Assembly: GCA_016219715.1 (NCBI GenBank) | Contig: JACRKX010000035.1 | Coordinates: 1 to 54,785 of the forward strand | Source of the DNA: Actinomycetota bacterium | GTDB taxonomy: Bacteria; Actinomycetota; Thermoleophilia; Solirubrobacterales; JACPNS01 | DNA: 54,785 bases | Reading direction: 5' to 3' | Shown here: piece by piece, positions 35,689-43,861 of the stretch | Numbering within the stretch: position 1 is the stretch's first letter | Layout: every line of letters starts with the position of its first letter | Position numbers and translations under genes: made by a program | Notes under the pieces: model-generated | Databases searched by the model: none | Seen by the model: the letters and a program-made list of their open reading frames with translations, nothing else | Told to the model about the DNA's origin: nothing

Positions 35689-36338
35689 GACATCACCCTC
35701 CTGTAGCTGCGCACCGACTGGAACGGCCGCACGAAGTAGCTGAATGGATACGTCCACATGTGGACGAGCTTCGTGAACGGGAAGTACGCGAACAGCAGGA
35801 GCGCGGCGCTGATGTGGATCTTCGCCAGCACCGGCAGCCCGGACATGCCGGTCGCGTCGGGCGAGAAGCTCCAGAACAGACCCTTCAGCCACGGACCGAC
35901 CGTCATCGAAAGCCCGAAGGACTGGTCAGAGACGACCGGGTAGAGACCGCAGGTCACGATCGTCACCAGCAGCACGAGCACGATGTAGTCGTCGATCTGA
36001 CTCATCGCGCGCATCTCGGGCACGACGATCCGGCGGATCAACGCCAGCCAGAAGCCGTAGAAGGCAAGTGCCCCCGCGGCGAGTCCGGTCCACTTGAACC
36101 AGGTGACCATGTCCATGTTCGTGGTCAGCGCACCGATCAGTCCCAGCAGGTGCGCGCCGAACAGAACGATGATCCCCCAGTGGAACGCGAGTGCCGCGAC
36201 GCTCATCGAGCGCCGCTCGATGAACCCGCTTGCCCGGGTCGTGAAGGTGAAACCGCCGCGCATCCGCCGGATCACCGGCACGACCAGGAACAGCGTCAGC
36301 GCGATGTACGGCAGCCCGACGAACAGAAAGTCATCCAT
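35685..36338 (-). CDS. narI: Respiratory nitrate reductase gamma subunit NarI
   Basis: This 217-residue membrane cytochrome b has five hydrophobic helices. Four histidines at positions equivalent to the known haem ligands are present: His53 and His63 (FHWGIIVLFGAHLLG), and His175 and His193 (LAKIH and KLVHMW). NarI anchors NarGH to the membrane, oxidises quinol outside and passes electrons inward. Length and ligand spacing match E. coli NarI. Its start overlaps narJ by eight bases and its stop overlaps the cytochrome gene. Confidence 0.92.
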   Translation of the reverse strand: MDDFLFVGLPYIALTLFLVVPVIRRMRGGFTFTTRASGFIERRSMSVAALAFHWGIIVLFGAHLLGLIGALTTNMDMVTWFKWTGLAAGALAFYGFWLALIRRIVVPEMRAMSQIDDYIVLVLLVTIVTCGLYPVVSDQSFGLSMTVGPWLKGLFWSFSPDATGMSGLPVLAKIHISAALLLFAYFPFTKLVHMWTYPFSYFVRPFQSVRSYRRVMS

Positions 36339-37032
36339 TGGCCGTTACTCCCTCGATTTGAATCAACTCCGACTTGGCGCCCTGGCCCTTGGGCTCGGGC
36401 TCCGGCAGATCGCCGGCTTCGTGGCGCAGGCAATCGCTGAGCGCCTCGGCAAGGTGGCTGTATGGCGTGTCCTCGGTGGCGAGCTTCTGCGCGAACAGGC
36501 GCACGCCGGGCCAGATCATGCGCTCGATGAAGCGCAGTCGCAGCGCCGCGTCGTCGCCCCGCGCACCTGCCGTCAGTGCCAGGAACTCGACGACCGCCGG
36601 CAGGAAATCGGGCATCTCGGCGCCGATCTCGAGGCCGAAGTGCTTGAAGATGTTGCCGATCTCGATCATGTACTGGTTGCGGTCGGAGACTCCGGCCGCA
36701 GCACAGGTAGTTGGCTCGTCGAACTGATAGCTGCCCAGGTACAGCGGGCAGCGAGGGTTCAGTTCGAGCAGCGCCAGGTAGTCCTCGACCGCGACCGAGT
36801 CGTACCCGGCGCGGAACTCGCGAAGGTGGACGACCGTTTCGGTGCCGATCGCCTCGGCGTCGACGAGTACATCTCGCACCGCCTCGTCGGTCAGCGTGAG
36901 CGGGTCGATCTCCTCCGGGTAGAGGAACCACTCCGAAATCATCCGGTAGACGGCGGTTAGCGCGTCAGCGTCGTGCGTGGCGTCGCTGTCGGCCGGCGTA
37001 CCGGCGGCCAGCGCGGATTCAGGCGGCTTCAC
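36331..37032 (-). CDS. narJ: Nitrate reductase assembly chaperone NarJ
   Basis: This 233-residue, all-helical chaperone is of the TorD/NarJ type. It starts with a low-complexity segment, then AVYRMISEWFLYPEEIDPL, and later YDSVAVEDYLALLELN and PDFLPAVVEFLALTAG. NarJ inserts the molybdenum cofactor into NarG and holds NarGH until membrane docking. GTG 37032 overlaps the narH stop. It sits in the canonical narGHJI order; nothing unusual is seen. Confidence 0.9.
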   Translation of the reverse strand: MKPPESALAAGTPADSDATHDADALTAVYRMISEWFLYPEEIDPLTLTDEAVRDVLVDAEAIGTETVVHLREFRAGYDSVAVEDYLALLELNPRCPLYLGSYQFDEPTTCAAAGVSDRNQYMIEIGNIFKHFGLEIGAEMPDFLPAVVEFLALTAGARGDDAALRLRFIERMIWPGVRLFAQKLATEDTPYSHLAEALSDCLRHEAGDLPEPEPKGQGAKSELIQIEGVTANG

Positions 37033-38642
37033 TGTGCATCTCCCCCATTGGTCTGCTGCGCCCGCCGTACCGCGGGATCGATGTCTACGACGTAGCCGTT
37101 CTTACGCGTCGGGTACAGGTCGCGATGCGGGTTGACGTGCAGCTTCTCGGTTCGGTGCAGCGGTGAGTTGGGCGCCATGTCGTCGAAGCCCATGAAGCCG
37201 CGCTCGATGAACGGGTCGGCATCGGCTTCCTCGCGGCGAGTCGTCGGGATCACGAAACGCTCCTTCAAGAAGGCCAGCGAGAGCAGCCGGAACATGTGGT
37301 CGGCTTCCTTCTTGTTCAGGCCGACATCTTCGAGCACCTTGAGGTTCTCGACGCCATCGACCTGCTCGGAGCGCTTGTACTGCCGCAGCGCCAGCTGACG
37401 CCGGAGCGCGACCTTGACCGGCTCCTCGTTGCCGGCCGCAAACATCGAGGCCAGGTACTTCAGCGGCACGCGGAAGTCCTCGAGCGCCGGCAGCCACTCG
37501 CCGGTGGAATTCCAGACGCCACGCTTGTCGAGCATCGTGACCATCGGGCTCTCCGGCGGCACGTAGAACAGCGACGGCATCGTGCGGAACTCGGGGTGCA
37601 GCGGCAGCGCGATGTTCCAGTCGATCACCATCTTGTAGACCGGCGAGCGACGGCAGGCATCGAGCCACTCGTCGCTGATGCCCTGCTCCTTGCAGGCGGC
37701 GATCACCTTCGGGTCGTTGGGGTCGAGGATCAGCTCGCGCTGTGCCTCGACCAGCTCGTCCTCGGGCCTCGCGGCCATCTCCGCGACGCGGTCCATGTCG
37801 TAGAGCAGCGGACCCATGTAACGGATGCGGCCCGGACAGGAGTGGAAGCAGGCCGGTGGCTGGCCGGTTTCAACGCGCGGATAGCAGAGGATGCACTTCT
37901 CCATCTTGCCCGTGCGCCAGTTGTAGTACGTCTTCTTGTAGGGGCACGAGGTGATGCAGTAGCGCCATGCGCGGCAGCTGTCCTGGTCGATCAGGACGAT
38001 GCCGTCCTCTTCACGCTTGTAGGCGGCGCCACTCGGACAGGCGCCGGCGCATCCGGGGTTCATGCAGTGATTGCAGATGCGCGGCAGGTAGAAGTAGAAG
38101 ACCTCTTCGTAGCTGAGCAGTGCGTCGCGCTCGGCCTCTGTGAAGTCCTTGAAGTTGACGTCCTTCTTTCCGGTCTCGTTGGTGCCGGCGGCGTTGTCTT
38201 CCCAGTTGACGCCCCAGGTGACCTCGATGTCCTCCTCGCCGGTGATCAGCGACTTCGTGCGACCGATCGGCTGCTGCTTCTTCTTGTGCGGCGAGTGCAG
38301 GTCCTCGTAGGTAAACGTGAACGGACCCTTGCCCGAATAATCCTCGAGCTGCGGCATCTTCGAGTTGGTGAAGAGGCTGAGCATGCCGCCCAGCCGCGAG
38401 CGGGCGCGCAGCTTCAGCGGCTCGCGCTTGTTGCCGGTCGGCACCCAGCCGCCCTCGTACTTCTCCTGGTTCTCCCACTCCTTCGGGAAGCCGATCCCGG
38501 GCTTGGTCTCGACGTTGTTCCACCACATGTACTCCGCGCCCTCGCGGTTGGTCCACACGTTCTTACATGCGATCGTGCAGGTGCTGCAACCCAGGCACTT
38601 GTCGAGGTTGAACACCATCGCTATCTGTCGTCCGACTTTCAT
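37029..38642 (-). CDS. narH: Nitrate reductase beta subunit NarH
   Basis: This is a 537-residue iron-sulphur subunit. Cysteine groups are CLGCSTCTIAC (residues 16-26), CNHCMNPGCAGACPSGA, CRAWRYCITSCPYKK, and the KCILCYP...CFHSCPGRIRY set. The Trp in CRAWRYC replaces a cysteine, as in the [3Fe-4S] centre of known NarH and NxrB proteins. It relays electrons from NarI to the molybdenum site of NarG. GGAG precedes the ATG. At this level NarH and cytoplasm-facing NxrB of nitrite oxidisers are hard to tell apart. Confidence 0.95.
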   Translation of the reverse strand: MKVGRQIAMVFNLDKCLGCSTCTIACKNVWTNREGAEYMWWNNVETKPGIGFPKEWENQEKYEGGWVPTGNKREPLKLRARSRLGGMLSLFTNSKMPQLEDYSGKGPFTFTYEDLHSPHKKKQQPIGRTKSLITGEEDIEVTWGVNWEDNAAGTNETGKKDVNFKDFTEAERDALLSYEEVFYFYLPRICNHCMNPGCAGACPSGAAYKREEDGIVLIDQDSCRAWRYCITSCPYKKTYYNWRTGKMEKCILCYPRVETGQPPACFHSCPGRIRYMGPLLYDMDRVAEMAARPEDELVEAQRELILDPNDPKVIAACKEQGISDEWLDACRRSPVYKMVIDWNIALPLHPEFRTMPSLFYVPPESPMVTMLDKRGVWNSTGEWLPALEDFRVPLKYLASMFAAGNEEPVKVALRRQLALRQYKRSEQVDGVENLKVLEDVGLNKKEADHMFRLLSLAFLKERFVIPTTRREEADADPFIERGFMGFDDMAPNSPLHRTEKLHVNPHRDLYPTRKNGYVVDIDPAVRRAQQTNGGDAQ

Positions 38643-38663
38643 AGCTGTCTCCTCACCCTCGAC

Positions 38664-41600
38664 CTAGAGGTCCTTGTATTCCTTGAGTTGCTCTTCGCGG
38701 AAGATGACCTTGCCGTCGCTGCCGAGGGGCATCTTGCGGATGGCGATCGCCATGTCACGTTCCGCGGGGCTCGTGCCCCAGTAGTTCAGGCCGTAGCTGA
38801 ATTGCGCGTAACCACCGGGCATGAACGACGGGTTCATCTGGATCCGCGTCGGCGCGTTGTTGTTGCCACCGCGCAGGTCGCTGAGCTTGCGATCACGCGC
38901 CAGGCGGCTGAACGGCACGTTGAGGTTGCGCTCAGACATGTGGTACATCACGGCCGTGCCACGCGAGACCTGCTGGCTGACGGCGGCGCGCGCCACGACG
39001 ATGCCGGTCTCGCTGTAGGCCTCGAGCCACTCGTTGTCCTTGATGCCGACTTCCTCGGCGTCCTTCGGGTTGAGCCAGACGACCTGTCCGCCGCGGAACA
39101 TCCGCTGCATCCAGAGGTTGTCCCAGAAGTTCGAGTGGATCGACCACTTGCCGTGCGGCGTGAGGAAGCGGAAGATCTTCGAGTCCTTCTCGATCTTGCT
39201 CGGGTCGAGCACGCCGGTCATCGTGGTGTCGATCGGCGGCTTGTAGACGGGGAAGGCCTCGCCCAGGTCCTGGTAGACCTGGTGGTCGTGGTACAGGTCG
39301 ATGCGGCCCGAGAGCGTGCGCCACGGCACGAGATGCTCGACGTTGACCGTCCAGGGCGAGTAGGTCCTTCCGGGGGGTTCCAGTCCAGACCAGTGCGGTG
39401 AGGTCAGCACGCGGCGCGGCGCTGAGATCAGATCGTCGTACTTGAAGGAGTGATCGCGCTCGCCCTCGACGATCTGGGCAAGCTCGAGACCGGTGCGCTC
39501 CTCGAGCGCCTTCCAGGCCTTGTGCGCGGACTCGCCGTTGGTTTCGGGCGATAGCTTGAGGATCACCTCGGCGACCTGCACGTCCTTCTCGAGCGAAGGC
39601 AATCCGTTGTCGGTGACGCCGATCCGGTGGTCGGTCTTCATCTCCTCGTAGAAGTCGCTGATGTCGTAGTTGATGCCCTTCACGCCGTAGTTCTTGTTGG
39701 CGTTCGGCCCGAGCGACGTGTACATCTCGAAGACGCGCTTGTAGTCGCGCTCGACGACCTGGATCTTCGGCATCGTCTTGCCGGGGATCATCTCGACCTC
39801 GCCGTACTTCCAGTCCTTGATCGAACCCCAAGGCTGCGCGTACTCGTCTGGCGTGTCTGTCGCCAGCGGCGTCAGCACCAGGTCGCGGACCGGCTCGGGG
39901 AAGTGCTTCTCGGCGAGCCAGCTGAACTTCTCGGCGATCAGCTTGAAGGCGTCCCAGTCGCTCTTTGTCTCCCACGCCGGGTCGTGCGCGGCGGAAAACG
40001 GGTGGATGAAGGTGTGCAGGTCGGTGACGGTGATGTCGGACTTCTCGTACCAGTGAGCGGCCGGCAGCAGAATGTCGCTGTAGTTACTGGTGGACACCAT
40101 GCGCAGCTCGACGTTGATCAGCAGGTCGAGCTTGCCCTCGGGCACCTTCTCTCCGTCGCGCCACTCGATCTCCTTGACCATGCCTTCGGCGGCGTCGGGC
40201 TCGGCCGTCGCGTTGTGGTGCGTGCCCAGCAGGTGGCGCAGCGCCAGCATGTGGCCGCGCATCGAGGTGCCGATCAGGTTGCCACGCCAGACCATCAGCG
40301 CGCGCGGGAAGTTGGCGGAGTCGTCGGGATCTTCGACCGCGAAGCGCAGCTCGCCGGTCTTGAGCTTCTCGACAACGTACTGCTCGATCTGCTCGTCGGT
40401 CGTGGCGCCGGTGGCCTCGGCGTCCTTGATGATCTCGATCGGGTTCTTGTTGAGCGCCGGCTGGAACGGCAGCCAGCCGTTGCGTACGGCGACGGCGTTC
40501 ATGTCGGCCGAGTGGTTGTACTTGGGCATCTCCGAAGCCCAGGGCACCATGATCGGGTCTAGCTGCATTCCGTCGTAGCGCCACTGGTCGGTGTGGAAGT
40601 ACCAGTAGGAGGTGCTGTTCATCACTCGCGCCGGCTGGTGCCAGTCGCGCGCGATGCCGATCGTGCCGACGACCGCCGCGACGTTGCGGATCTTCTCGGT
40701 GCCGACGTAGTGGCACCAGCCACCGCCGTTGACACCGTGACATCCCGTCAGCGCACCGAGCAGCACGCCGAAACGCTGGTAGAGATCGCTGTGGTACCAG
40801 TGGGTCGCGCCCGGGCCGGCAATGATCAGCGACTTGCCCTTCGTCTTCTCTGCGTTCTCGGCCCACTCGCGGGCGATACGGATCGTGACCTCGCGGCTGA
40901 TGCCGGTCTCCTGCTCCTGCCAGGCCGGCGTGTAGGTCTGCGAGGCGTCGTCGTAGTCGACCGGGTACTCGCCGCCCAGTCCGCGCACGACGCCCATGTG
41001 TGCGCAGAGGAGGTCGAAGCCGGTGGTCACGAGGACTTCCTCGCCCGATGCGGTAACAAGCTTCTTCACCGGCACCTCGCGCATCGTCTGCCCGACAACA
41101 GCGTCGGGGTCGCTCTCGCCAACATCTACGCTGAAAGTGCCGGTGAAGTCAGGAAATGCCGTCAGCGCGCGCTGGTCTTCCATGCCGAGCAGAGACAGCG
41201 CCGGGTCGAATTCCTCGCCGGTCTGGGAGTCTTTCTGCTCAAGGTTCCACTTGCCGCTGTGCTGCTCTTCCCAGCGGAAGCCAAGCGTGCCGTTTGGCAG
41301 GCGGGTGCGGCCGGACTCGTCCATCTCGACGAGCTTCCACTCGGCATTCTCGACCTCGTTGTGAGCCGTCAGATCGGCGGCGCGCACGAGGCGGCCGGGC
41401 ACGTAGTGGTCGCCCTTCTTCTCGAGCTTCAACAGGAACGGCAGGCTGGTGTACTTCTTGACGTACTCCTGGAAGTACGGCACCTGCCGGTCGACGAAGA
41501 ACTCCTTCAGCACGACGTGGTTCATCGCCGCGAGGATCGCGGCATCGGTGCCGGCCTTCAGCTGTACCCAGGTGTCGGCGAGCTTGGTGACGTCGCTGTA

Positions 41601-42419
41601 GTTCGGGCTGAAGACGACCATCTTGCCGCCCTTGTACTTGAACTCCGAAGCGAAGTGGGCGTCTGGCGTACGGGTCATCGGCAGGTTGGTGCCCATGTTG
41701 ATCCAGTAGGTGCTCTGGTACCAGTCGGCACTCTCGTGCACGTCGGTCTGCTCGCCGAAGTTCTTCGGCTGGCAGTGCGGGTTGTCGTGGTACCACTCGT
41801 AGAAGCTGTTGATGCTCGCGCCCAGCAGGCTGGTCAGACGCATGCCGGCACACCAGCTGACCATGCTCATCGCCGGAATCGGGCTGAAGCCGGCGATGCG
41901 GTCGGGGCCCCACTGCTTGATGGTGTGGATCAGACCGGCCGAGGCGAGCTCTGTCGCCTCGTCCCAGCTGACCCGGCGCCAGCCTGCCTTGCCGCGCTCG
42001 GCCTTGTAGGCGGCGGCGCGCACGGGGTCGTTGACGATCGCGCCGAAGGCGTCTACGGGATCGAGCCCCTTGCGACGCTCCTCGCGGTAGTAGTCGAGCA
42101 GCGCGCCGCGCACGTACGGGTACTTCGGGCGGACCGGGCTGTAGACGTACCAGGAAGTAGAGATGCCGCGCTGGCAGCCGCGCGGCTCGTGATTGGGGGT
42201 CTCGCTGTTGATCTGGGGCCAGTCGGTCTTCTGCAACTCCCAGCAGATCACGCCGTCCTTGACGAAGACCTCCCAGCTGCAAGAACCCGAGCAGTTGACT
42301 CCGTGGCTGGTGCGCACGGTCTTGTCGTAGCTCCAGCGGTCGCGGTAGAAGTCTTCCCACTGACGCGACCTGTCGGTCACGTGAAACCAGCGCGACTTGC
42401 GAGTCTTGGACTGGGCCAT
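38664..42419 (-). CDS. narG: Nitrate reductase alpha subunit NarG
   Basis: This is a 1251-residue molybdopterin enzyme. The FS0 cluster ligands are His39, Cys43 and Cys47 (SHGVNCSGSCSW), plus Cys82 (GCQRG). Asp in HESADWYQS is the expected molybdenum ligand. TRTPDAHF and the C-terminal cofactor-binding segment (AVMYHMSERNLNVPFS) are also conserved. No Tat signal is seen, so it faces the cytoplasm. ATG 42419 has GGAGG ten bases before it; an upstream TTG at 42437 lies inside that site. It heads narGHJI plus cytochrome c. A role as nitrite oxidoreductase, running in reverse, cannot be excluded by motifs alone. Confidence 0.95.
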   Translation of the reverse strand: MAQSKTRKSRWFHVTDRSRQWEDFYRDRWSYDKTVRTSHGVNCSGSCSWEVFVKDGVICWELQKTDWPQINSETPNHEPRGCQRGISTSWYVYSPVRPKYPYVRGALLDYYREERRKGLDPVDAFGAIVNDPVRAAAYKAERGKAGWRRVSWDEATELASAGLIHTIKQWGPDRIAGFSPIPAMSMVSWCAGMRLTSLLGASINSFYEWYHDNPHCQPKNFGEQTDVHESADWYQSTYWINMGTNLPMTRTPDAHFASEFKYKGGKMVVFSPNYSDVTKLADTWVQLKAGTDAAILAAMNHVVLKEFFVDRQVPYFQEYVKKYTSLPFLLKLEKKGDHYVPGRLVRAADLTAHNEVENAEWKLVEMDESGRTRLPNGTLGFRWEEQHSGKWNLEQKDSQTGEEFDPALSLLGMEDQRALTAFPDFTGTFSVDVGESDPDAVVGQTMREVPVKKLVTASGEEVLVTTGFDLLCAHMGVVRGLGGEYPVDYDDASQTYTPAWQEQETGISREVTIRIAREWAENAEKTKGKSLIIAGPGATHWYHSDLYQRFGVLLGALTGCHGVNGGGWCHYVGTEKIRNVAAVVGTIGIARDWHQPARVMNSTSYWYFHTDQWRYDGMQLDPIMVPWASEMPKYNHSADMNAVAVRNGWLPFQPALNKNPIEIIKDAEATGATTDEQIEQYVVEKLKTGELRFAVEDPDDSANFPRALMVWRGNLIGTSMRGHMLALRHLLGTHHNATAEPDAAEGMVKEIEWRDGEKVPEGKLDLLINVELRMVSTSNYSDILLPAAHWYEKSDITVTDLHTFIHPFSAAHDPAWETKSDWDAFKLIAEKFSWLAEKHFPEPVRDLVLTPLATDTPDEYAQPWGSIKDWKYGEVEMIPGKTMPKIQVVERDYKRVFEMYTSLGPNANKNYGVKGINYDISDFYEEMKTDHRIGVTDNGLPSLEKDVQVAEVILKLSPETNGESAHKAWKALEERTGLELAQIVEGERDHSFKYDDLISAPRRVLTSPHWSGLEPPGRTYSPWTVNVEHLVPWRTLSGRIDLYHDHQVYQDLGEAFPVYKPPIDTTMTGVLDPSKIEKDSKIFRFLTPHGKWSIHSNFWDNLWMQRMFRGGQVVWLNPKDAEEVGIKDNEWLEAYSETGIVVARAAVSQQVSRGTAVMYHMSERNLNVPFSRLARDRKLSDLRGGNNNAPTRIQMNPSFMPGGYAQFSYGLNYWGTSPAERDMAIAIRKMPLGSDGKVIFREEQLKEYKDL

Positions 42420-42900
42420 TTTTTGCGTTCCTCCCAATTTTCCGCGGTGGTTTGCGGGTGGTCAGGAGCCGGTGCGCAGATCCGGCCCGATGCGGCGCAG
42501 GTATAGGCCGCAAAAGCACTTCGGTCAGTCGTGATCCCCGTCGTAACGGAGACGACGTGGCCAACGTACATGATTTCCCAATCGTTGTGTGTAAATCCGC
42601 CGCAAGTTTTTCCCAATTGGGGTAGGGAAACTCGGATTTGCACTTTGAAAATGCAAGTCTGCGGTTTTCTACTGGTCGTGTTGCGGGTTTCCGCGGGGGC
42701 TGGCTTCCCGGCAAGCGGGTCCCGGCAACGCCATCGTCACACCCCTGCTTGCGATCCGGCCCCGGCCGCCGAGACCGCCCGGATCGGCAGTTTTCTGTAG
42801 TTTGCAAAGGGTTGCGCGAGAAGTGCTCGCAAACTTCACCCAAAAAGAAACGTGATCCACATCGTGGAACGCGGAGCGCGACCAGAAAGGGATCAAGCAC
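42420..42900. promoter_or_regulatory. Divergent control region between narG and the membrane-protein pair
   Basis: No gene is seen in these 481 bases. They contain several inverted motifs: CCCAATTGGG at 42613-42622, TTGCA-N9-TGCAA at 42638-42656, TTTGCAAA at 42801-42808, AGTTTGC/GCAAACT at 42799-42835 and TCCAC-ATC-GTGGA at 42856-42868. The TTGCA-type elements resemble Crp/Fnr-family half-sites only loosely. Promoters for both directions must lie here. The narG side has a clear GGAGG; the right-hand gene has AAGGGA before its GTG. Confidence 0.5.
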
Positions 42901-43410
42901 GTGGACCTATCGAATCGAGAGTTTTGGGCAGTCGCCCACGGAATGATCTTCGGCGCAGCGTTCTTGCTCGCCTTCGCCGGTGGATTTGCCGGCTTCTGGA
43001 GCCTCAGGCCGGAGCTGGTGACTCCCGCGGGAGTCACAGAGCGCGTCAAGAGGATGGTTCTCGGCACCGTATCGATGGCGGCCATCGCCTGGGCGACGGT
43101 GATAACAGGGACCTGGATCGTGTATCCGTGGTACCGCGAGAAGGTGCCAACGAGCGCGCGGTCGGAGCTGCTGGCCGATCCGAACACGGCGGACTGGCAC
43201 GAATTCGGGATGGAGTGGAAGGAGCACGCGGCCTGGATCGTGCCGATGCTCGCCACCGCGGCGGCGTTCGTCGTCCTGTACTACCGCGAAGACCTAGTTC
43301 GCAACAAACAGGCCAGACGTCTCGGTCTGACGCTGCTGACGGCATCCTTCGCGATCGCCGCAGTGGTGGGATTGCTGGGCGCCCTGATCACCAAGAACGC
43401 ATCGGTCTGA
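42901..43410 (+). CDS. Four-helix membrane protein of unknown function, divergent from nar operon
   Basis: This is a 169-residue protein with four predicted helices at about 11-33, 53-76, 108-128 and 142-164. His13 lies at the start of helix 1 (AVAHGMIFGAA). His100 and His109 (ADWHEFGMEWKEHAAW) lie just before helix 3. Trp and Tyr are frequent at the helix ends (TWIVYPWYRE). This layout could hold a haem b or a quinone site, but that is inference. I recall similar proteins as conserved hypotheticals in respiratory contexts but cannot name a family. The start is GTG 42901. The next gene follows after ten bases with a strong GGAGG, so the two are one operon. Confidence 0.7.
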   Translation: MDLSNREFWAVAHGMIFGAAFLLAFAGGFAGFWSLRPELVTPAGVTERVKRMVLGTVSMAAIAWATVITGTWIVYPWYREKVPTSARSELLADPNTADWHEFGMEWKEHAAWIVPMLATAAAFVVLYYREDLVRNKQARRLGLTLLTASFAIAAVVGLLGALITKNASV

Positions 43411-43420
43411 GGAGGTCGAG

Positions 43421-43801
43421 ATGACAAACGAACAAGAGCTCTCAACCGCCGGCGACTCCCCGGCAATCGCGGCCGTGCCCGGCAACAGGGTCAATGGCCC
43501 CGCGGTCGCCGCAACACTGGCCGCCGGCATCGGCTCCCTGGCGCTCGGCATCTTCGTGGTCCTCGCGGAGGCCAGCACATCGATGCACGATTTCCTCGAG
43601 TTCAGCAAGGACGTCGGACCGCTGGCAGGCAAGACGATCCTCGCCGTCATTGTGTACCTGGTTTCCTGGGGCATCCTTCACGTCATGCTGAAAGCTCGCG
43701 ACGTTGCTTGGAAACCGGCGATGTGGGCCACCGGCGTGATGGTGGCGCTGGGGTTGCTCTTCACGTTTCCGCCGTTCTTCCAGATGTTCACCGTCGAATA
43801 G
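43421..43801 (+). CDS. Three-helix membrane protein of unknown function, paired with the preceding gene
   Basis: This 126-residue protein has a polar N-terminus of about 25 residues and three helices at about 27-50, 68-90 and 99-120. Notable features are AEASTSMHDFLEFSK after helix 1 (His56), the helix-2 segment VSWGILHVML (His87) and LLFTFPPFFQMF at the end. The Pro-Pro-Phe-Phe ending looks conserved in relatives I recall, again annotated only as hypothetical. GGAGG six bases before the ATG gives strong initiation. It is probably a partner subunit of the four-helix protein encoded just upstream. Confidence 0.68.
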   Translation: MTNEQELSTAGDSPAIAAVPGNRVNGPAVAATLAAGIGSLALGIFVVLAEASTSMHDFLEFSKDVGPLAGKTILAVIVYLVSWGILHVMLKARDVAWKPAMWATGVMVALGLLFTFPPFFQMFTVE

Positions 43802-43861
43802 CGCGCGCCACCGCAAGGCGGTCGCACGGCGTGGCCGGCGTCAGGTAGTGTCGCTCTCCTG

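Noticed and set aside
37296..39401. 701-codon open frame on the plus strand opposite narH/narG
   Set aside because: It is a shadow of two strongly conserved genes on the other strand, with no family signature.
38664..42419. Exported (Tat-dependent) nitrate or nitrite oxidoreductase
   Set aside because: The NarG N-terminus lacks a twin-arginine signal and a hydrophobic segment, so the catalytic subunit should face the cytoplasm.
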